Shown in pieces: positions 57,778 through 64,000 of a stretch of DNA of 64,000 nucleotides (its first letter is position 1; each line of letters starts with the position of its first letter). Source of the DNA: Seiridium cupressi (lineage: Eukaryota > Ascomycota > Sordariomycetes > Amphisphaeriales > Sporocadaceae); the NCBI GenBank assembly GCA_036674765.1, contig JARVKI010000116.1:61445-125444 (forward strand), read 5' to 3'. Position numbers and translations under genes: made by a program. Under the pieces are notes generated by a model. It was not told where the DNA came from, searched no databases, and saw only the letters and a list, made by a program, of their open reading frames with translations.

Positions 57778-59789
57778 CTAGCCAGATTTCTTGTCGTCTT
57801 TTTCCTTCCTTTGCCAACGAGCCAGTATGACCGCGAGGTTCTTGCTCCCGACCACTACGCACCAATCACCCAGCGGACTCCAAGCCACTTGTCTTCCAAT
57901 AAAATCCTTAATGGTAATGGCGCTCTGGCTGTGTGCTCGGATGGCCTCATCTACACGTGTCACGTCGTATTTGTTATGCCACGACTCGAGTGTCTCTTGA
58001 TTGTAGTGATTGCTTAAACTGGACGTAGGATCGACGTCGCTACCCGTCCGCCCCGAGGCCACAGAGTCCCGATCTTCTGCGTTGTCTCGGAGCTTGCTGA
58101 CAGCGTCCGCCTTCTGCCTAGGAATGACGGGCTGCAGCCAGCTCGGCCGTTGAGCGTGTGCGTCACGACCCGGGGTATTGAGGCTGGTGTGAAACTCATG
58201 GAATCCTGTAAGCCTTGCAAGATCCCAGAATAGTATGGTCGAGTGGGCGTTGCAAAAGGCGAGGACTGGGTGTTTGTCCTCATTGTGGTAGAGCTTGAAG
58301 CGCATGTAGAACTGGTGGCCGCTGCCAGGCGTATGAAACTGTATCATGCGAGTATACTGTGGAGCTGCCGAAGCTGTCGTGGGGACAAAAGCCGATCGCG
58401 TGAGGCGCTCGGTATCACTAGTCGTGGGCGCACTGGAAGGTGGCGGCGGAGCGTCCCGAGAAGAGAACCCCTCGATTCTCCAAAGGACGATTATATCCTC
58501 ATGACATGCCCTCGAGAGGATCAGATCGCCGTAGAATGCAACGCTAAAAGGGGTAAGCTGTAAAACTATCATCGAAGGGACACCACCGCATACCAATCTA
58601 CGATTCCACTATGAACTTCTGACGTGAAGAAGTGTGGATAGTGTACAACTACAGGAGGCGGCGGGACCTTGTCCCGTGGTCTTTGGGAAAGGTCTGGCAA
58701 TGTCCACTAGACGGAGGTGTTCAGCAAAAGTATTTGTCAGTGAGAGCCCAACATATAGCTACTTACCATGCATACGCAGTTGTCGTGCCCCGCTGAAAGT
58801 ACATAGCGACCAGTGTCGTGAAATGCCTGGGGAACATTAACGAATATTCTCCAACCATACATATTGATCTGGCTTTACAGTTGTCAACAACCCCGAGGAG
58901 TGTCCTTCCCCTCCAAGAATCGCAAGACATGGCTGCTCTTCATCAACCGCATCGAGACTCCATATCCTGACTGTCGTATCTTGGGAAGCAGAAGCAATCA
59001 GATAGTGGTTGGTTGGGCATGTGGCCAGATCGTTGATTTCCTGGCCGCTGTGAGAACGGGATCATGATCGCGTGATTTTATTGAAACTTACCGCTCCGTG
59101 ACCAACAAGTGTCTAGAAGGGTTAGCGGATTAATAGGTATATTGTTGCACAAACAAGCTATTACCTTGACCAAAACTCCGTGAACTACATCGTAGACCTT
59201 GATTCTCGCATCCCATCCAGCTACACAGAGCCACGGAATCTCAGTCTCGGAGTCTTTGCTCCAAGTACAACTGCAATTGATTGCTCCTTCCTTGGGTCGG
59301 TGTAAGTGAGCATTGAACACTAAGACAGGATTACGGTGGTGCATCTCACATCGTCATCTCGTAAAACCTGGATCAACTCGATGGGTGTACCGGCAGTGCT
59401 TGACAATCGATAAATCACAATCTACAGCAGAGTCAGGATGGCAAGTGCAGGATGGCGCCATGATGATGAAATGCTCACGTGTTTCTTGCTGACAGCGGCA
59501 AAGATGGGAGTCTCTTTGGGATCATGGTAGGGGTAGAACTTTACATCGAAGAATTCTGTAAATCGCCATGATCGTCAGTAGGCACCTGAATGATCCGATG
59601 CACGAGCTTACCAGTATCTTGATCTTGCGAACTGGTGTACCGGACATCTTCCTACAATGGAAAATCGACAGTCAGCGACCGGGGTTTTCTGTCTAGTCCA
59701 TCCTGGAGTCGTTGCAAGCCTACCTCGAAGCTGATGGAGGCCTTCAGACGGGGAAGATCCCATTCGTCGTTGGAGATGGCCGTTGGCAT
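57778..59789 (-). CDS. EED: Polycomb repressive complex 2 subunit EED homologue (WD40)
   Basis: Ten exons (59789-59724, 59651-59612, 59555-59479, 59421-59350, 59290-59165, 59112-59092, 59040-58879, 58826-58767, 58706-58594, 58543-57778) join in frame to 500 residues. WD40 repeats are recognisable: DVKFYPYHDPKETPIFAAVS, WLCVAGWDARIKVYDVVHG, GHGAEINDLATCPTNHYLIA with QDTTVRIWSL, LGGEGHSSGLL, FHDTGRYVLSAGHDNCVCMW, FYGDLILSRACHEDIIVLWR and a final WSPLGDWCVVVGSKNLAVI. The NDLATCP, SASQDTTVRIWSL and VLSRACH-type blocks are those of EED/ESC. EED binds H3K27me3 and stimulates the EZH2 methyltransferase, so this fungus probably has facultative heterochromatin by H3K27 methylation. Exon 6 is only 21 nt; intron 4 ends in AAG. 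The 5' exon start is the least certain part. Confidence 0.92.
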
Positions 59790-62700
59790 CCTGGATCCTA
59801 GCGTCTATAGCACATGAGATCTGGCCGCATGTCCTTCGTATTCGAAAGGGCAGTATGCACTTGAGGCGGCTTAGTGGCGTCGGTCGGCTATATCGGGTGG
59901 GGGTCGTCATACGCGTCAGTACGGTCTTTTGTGAGATGCAGGCTACCAAGGCCGAGCGCGCGAGGCCGCCGAAATATGAGTGATGCCGAGTGCCCAACGG
60001 TCCTTGCAGGAATCGGGCTGGTCGATTCACGGGGGTGCGGTTACCACCCTGGCCGGCTTCCCTGTCAGTGGTTGACAAAATGTAATGTTGAAGCACCGGC
60101 CCCAGCAGATGGCGGCCAGGGCTGGCACCGTTGGTCGACCCCACTGGCAACCAGCTCTGGCTCTCGACTTGCAGCCTCGTCACGAAACACAGAGATGACG
60201 CCCAAGGTCCCAGAGCTGTGTCACTGGGTTCTTGGGCTATGCACGTTAGATGCAGACTGCGGGATGCAGCATGAATTTTTTTTTCTTGTTCAGTAACCAA
60301 AGCAAGGCTCCTCCCGCCCACGCCCACATGGGAATAGGCTGGAGATGGGGTTGTGAGGTCTCGAAGCCGTCAGAGCCCGGTCTAGATGAGCGCGATAGCT
60401 CTGATTGTTCTTTGCCGGTTGTTCTACTGCACCCAAGTTGTCTGTTGTAGTCGACGGTGGTGGTGTTCCTCACATTGACAAGGCCCCAATGGTTCTCGGG
60501 CTTATCTAATCAACGATCACAACTATTTATATACGTAAAGATACAGGACATGAGCCAAAACTTCACAATGAACTTTGACAAGTGCTTAGCTAGAGGCTCG
60601 TACGATTTTATTTTGAACATGAAGAAGAAAAAAAAAAAAAAAAAAAAAAAAGGGTATTGATGCCCGACCAAGGTAATCCTTTACCTAGTAACGATCAGTA
60701 TGGCACTTCTGCTCTCATCCCAGAGCGCAAGCATCTAGGTTCTCGGGATTGTGAGGGCCAAAGCACCGACCATGTCCATGTCCATGTCAGGGTGCACCAG
60801 TGGAGTGGAGCGCACGTCCCCACTAGAGGTGCCCTGACATGTGCTTGTAAGTCTTAATTCCTCAGGTTTGTAGCCGTTGGATATATCTGACTGCATCTAT
60901 CTGATCCATGGGTGGGACATTACACAAACGAGTCGAGGAGCATCACTTGAGCTGTAACGTCATTGCATCGTGTTAAGAAGTACAAGTGCGCCTCAGCAGA
61001 CCAACTCCGCGTTCGCCCTAGGAGTGCGCCTGTCGCGTGCTCGACGCTACCATGCGTCCGAGTGCATAAACATGTACTTTGGTGGACGAGAGAGGTATCA
61101 CAGCATCTAGTATGGCCATTGACCCTTGTGCCGTTGACAGGGGCTTTGACACACCTTTTGACAACTGCTCTACGTAGCAGGTCGGTAACGAAGGTCATAG
61201 AAACTCGAAAGCGTTCACGTAAAACTTTGGCGTAAAACTTTTGCCCTTGCTAGCCCCAGACGCCGTTGAGATACGGGGATTGTATCCGAAGGCAATGACT
61301 GAGTTCACTGTAGCTTAAATTTATAGCCTACTGGATTGGTGGTCACAATCAAGGCTTAAGCCATAGTCCCGTAAGACGTCTGAGACAGGAGCAATTCAGG
61401 CACATATAATGTACAGGCTGAGGTCAGCCAACGGTACAGATTGGCCAATTGCGCCAGACCAGGGCGCAACGCCATCCAGACCTGGTCTCGGAAATGGATA
61501 TTGAACTTGCCGGCCGCGGAGCCCAATCAGCCCAGGAACACCAAGGTGTATGTAAATGTGAAACTTGTTTTCTATCGATGACAAGAAATCGATTCTAGAC
61601 TACCCATCGGCCCTCTGGGGACGAATATGTTTCCCAAAATGGAATTCCCCACCTTGCAAATTTGGGCAACGCCTAAATATGTTGCGTGGTGACAGACAGG
61701 CATGCGAACCAAACCTTGGTGTTTTCAGGTTCAGAACGGCAACCTCCGTGGAGCATGGAATTGGCTTTGTATGGCCTCTAGGACTTGGGGTGGAACTAGG
61801 GATGCTCATGAGATGAGTTATCCAGAGATGCTGCGTACCTACTGCAGTTCTGTGCTCACGTTCAAACTATTATGTTTAAAGTTGCAGTCCATGGTTTCCA
61901 GCTCTGTGGTTCATGTCGTTACTAGCGCACAACAGGGCTGAGGTAGTGATGATGATCGTCTCTTAGCTTACCGGCGCCACAAACAGCCGTCGCCATACGG
62001 GTTTTGCAACTAGGGTCTTGTTTGTTCGAGGCCATAAGCTGCATGTGTCAAACGCCAGTGGGCAAATTCAACGGGAGTCCCTTCGCAGTTCATCACTGCC
62101 GAATAGCGTGGAACAAACCCAGCCCAATCACATCGGCACCATGGGTCTTGCCCATCCCTCCCTGCCCTCGCTTGGACCCGGGGTTTGCACCCATGTCGTG
62201 GCTGATTGGTTCGATGGCCAGACTCCCTCAAGGAACGCCTCGATCTCTGACAGCTGACACTTGGGATCAACGTCCAGGGACTGAACAATCTTAAACATCC
62301 ATCACATAACTACATACATACCATGAAGTCTCGCTGAGAAAGAAAGCAAATACGAACCGAACCTCATTAAGCAGTTGAGGTAGCCACACTCTCTCAGAAG
62401 CGATGGATTTTACCCTGTACCTCTCGCATATACCAATCAGTTTTGAACAGCCTTATTCTAGCAAATGGTGCCATAATCCAACACAGGTATGCTTCCACTC
62501 GTGCGTTCCTTGAAGAATACATCGCAGTCAAATCCAAAGGCTGAGATCAGGGAACGGCGACTGTATTTCGACAGTGCCGCTTCTCGGGGTTGCACGGTCT
62601 TGAAAAGTAGCCATCATATGGAAATAACTTGGATCCAGTTTCTTAACAATGGGACTGACCATACGGGATTCGCAGCTGATAGATATGGCTTGCTCTCGGA

Positions 62701-63284
62701 CGTGCTTCAATACGTCGTCTTGGACCCGGACAAGCGACGCCCGGGTGGATCAATATATCTATACACGAGTAGCTGCCTCTATCACGCCCCAAGGATAGGC
62801 GTACGGATTACTGGAAAGCGGCTTTCAGCTCTCAGTTCCGTATTACGATAAGCAGTCCCGCTCCACCGCCGCCAAGAATGGAGCGCTCCGCTGCCCCAAA
62901 CTTTTGAGAGACAAGATCAACGTAATCAAGAGAGTAGAATGAGACTTAAATCCCACTCATTGCCTCGGCCACCATGTTTAGTGCCATTATTCTTCGGTAT
63001 CTCTATTGATGTCCCTGACGCTTATGCAGTTCGCGAGTCAGACAAAACTGCCACAAATAAAATAAAATAGAAATCAACGGCGCTGCAGAATTGACAGGCC
63101 TTAATACGGGAATGTCCACCGTCACATTTGCCCAACCTAGAGTTGAGATATATGCAGCAGGATGACCTCGAAGACGGTCACGATGGTGCAGAGGCCCAGG
63201 GATATGCAGACATCGTAAACCCTTCTTGTGAATCGCAAGCCGTGTAATCACCCCCCCCTCCCTTAACAATCGCCTTTTAATTAC
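59790..63284. other. Gene-poor flank before the AT-rich block
   Basis: 3.5 kb without a supportable gene. Open frames (for example 62489-62851 plus) have no recognisable domain. On the minus strand near 62100-62260 the reading ANPGSKRGQGGMGKTHGAD looks protein-like but is isolated between stops. A run of 24 A occurs at 60628-60651 and a run of eight C near 63250. Confidence 0.4.
60628..60651. repeat. Poly(A) tract of about 24
   Basis: An A homopolymer following GAAGAAG. Like the tract at 48596 it may be a simple repeat or a retroposon tail; no element body was identified. Confidence 0.7.
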
Positions 63285-64000
63285 GTAGCTTTACTTATAT
63301 AAATCCATTAATAAAAATTAATTACAGTAAATACCGCGATAGACGCTTATTATTTATTATAATTTAAATAATAATTATATAGTTTTTAATAGTTTTTTAA
63401 TATTATTAATTTAATAATTTAAAATATAATTAATAAACGTTTTAAATAATAAAATAATAAATTTAATATTTATATTTATTATATAAATAAAAATTTAGAA
63501 AAGATTTTATTTATATTTATTATATAAATTAAAATTAAAAAAATTATATTTATATTTATTATATAAATTAAAATTAATAATAATAAAAACGTTTATATTT
63601 ATTATATAATACGTTTTTTATTATATATAAATATTTTAATATTATATTATTTATTTTTAATATTAATAAAAATAAATTTAATTAAATTATTAAAAAATAT
63701 TAATTTTATTAAATTAATTATATTATAATTATTTATTAATTAATTAAATATAATTATAATAAATAAATTTATTTTAAAATAATAATTTTTAATAAAATTA
63801 TTTTAATAATATATTTTTAAAAGTTTTAATATTATTTATTTAATTTTTAATTTATTATTAATATTTTAATATTTTAAAATTATAAATTTTATATTAAATT
63901 TATTTTTTAATTAAAAAAGTTATTTAATTTAATTAATAAATAATATTATTATAAAATTATTAATTTTAAATATAATTATATTATTAAATTAAAATTTTAT
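63285..64000. repeat. Extremely A+T-rich block with diverged ~40-bp tandem repeats
   Basis: From about 63285 to the end the sequence is almost only A and T; a few G and C remain, several as CG dinucleotides. The boundary is abrupt after normal-composition DNA. Between 63471 and 63610 the core TATATTTATTATATA recurs at 63471, 63512, 63551 and 63594, so there are about four diverged repeats of 39-43 bp. No coding sequence is present. It is best read as an A+T isochore formed by RIP on repeats, or as a centromeric/pericentric or other heterochromatic edge. The rest lies outside the window. Confidence 0.8.

Noticed and set aside
59608..60327. Minus-strand frame of 239 codons overlapping the EED 5' exons
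   Set aside because: It reads EED exons 1-2 in another frame through their introns and has no recognisable domain.
1..64000. CRISPR arrays, bacterial operons, prophage or secondary-metabolite core enzymes (PKS, NRPS, terpene synthase)
   Set aside because: None was seen; the window is eukaryotic with spliceosomal introns.
63285..64000. Mitochondrial DNA
   Set aside because: The A+T content is more extreme than usual fungal mtDNA, and no mitochondrial gene, tRNA or GC cluster is visible; nuclear AT isochore is preferred, though an assembly join cannot be excluded.

Overview
This is nuclear DNA of a filamentous ascomycete (Pezizomycotina). Genes are short and mostly carry 40-160 nt introns with GTRNGY donors and CTAAC/CTGAC branch sites. 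The gene content also fits: an NDUFA5-type complex I subunit of the Neurospora 29.9 kDa form, a Polycomb EED homologue, an Irc3 helicase and several Pezizomycotina-only proteins of unknown function. The window ends in an almost pure A+T block, as expected of a genome with RIP-type isochores. Species cannot be named from the sequence. All gene models were joined by hand from reading frame, splice signals and remembered family motifs; there is no transcript support.

Layout. (1) 1-15.4 kb is a compact housekeeping block: mitochondrial helicase Irc3 (-), a SANT protein resembling Pol I factor Rrn5 (+), the SWIRM/ZZ/SANT remodeller subunit Swi3/Rsc8 (-) divergent from ETF-alpha (+), and ferredoxin/adrenodoxin reductase Arh1 (-) divergent from a four-pass membrane protein with a long disordered tail (+). 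A 244-bp MITE-like element lies at 4.2-4.5 kb. (2) 15.4-21.3 kb is mostly decayed DNA (zinc-knuckle relic and a second relic) around an intact YeeE/YedE transporter (-). (3) 21.3-25.7 kb holds an MDR oxidoreductase (+) convergent with PP4 regulatory subunit Psy2 (-). (4) 28.9-32.0 kb holds adenylosuccinate synthetase in 13 exons, including 5-nt and 15-nt micro-exons. (5) 32-50 kb is gene-poor: a conserved Ser-rich unknown (37.2 kb), a RidA-like protein and a cytochrome P450 (39.9-42.9 kb), a decayed copy of the 37.2-kb gene's 3' end, and several gene relics. (6) 50.1-59.8 kb is gene-rich: a small charged membrane protein, an aromatic amino acid decarboxylase, an intron-containing tRNA-Val, the NDUFA5-type subunit, a Pol I core-factor Rrn11-like protein, and EED. 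(7) 59.8-63.3 kb has no convincing gene. From about 63.28 kb the sequence drops abruptly to a few percent G+C, with diverged ~40-bp tandem repeats.

Functional links. Mitochondrial energy and iron-sulphur metabolism is represented by ETF-alpha, Arh1, the complex I subunit and Irc3. Chromatin and rDNA transcription is represented by Swi3/Rsc8, EED, and the Rrn5-like and Rrn11-like proteins. The RidA-like gene and the P450 are in tandem and could share a metabolic role, but no PKS, NRPS or terpene synthase is visible. I found no clear undescribed system. The most unusual signals are the micro-exon structure of the adenylosuccinate synthetase gene, the clustering of AAG 3' splice sites in a few genes, the MITE-like element and the terminal AT block.
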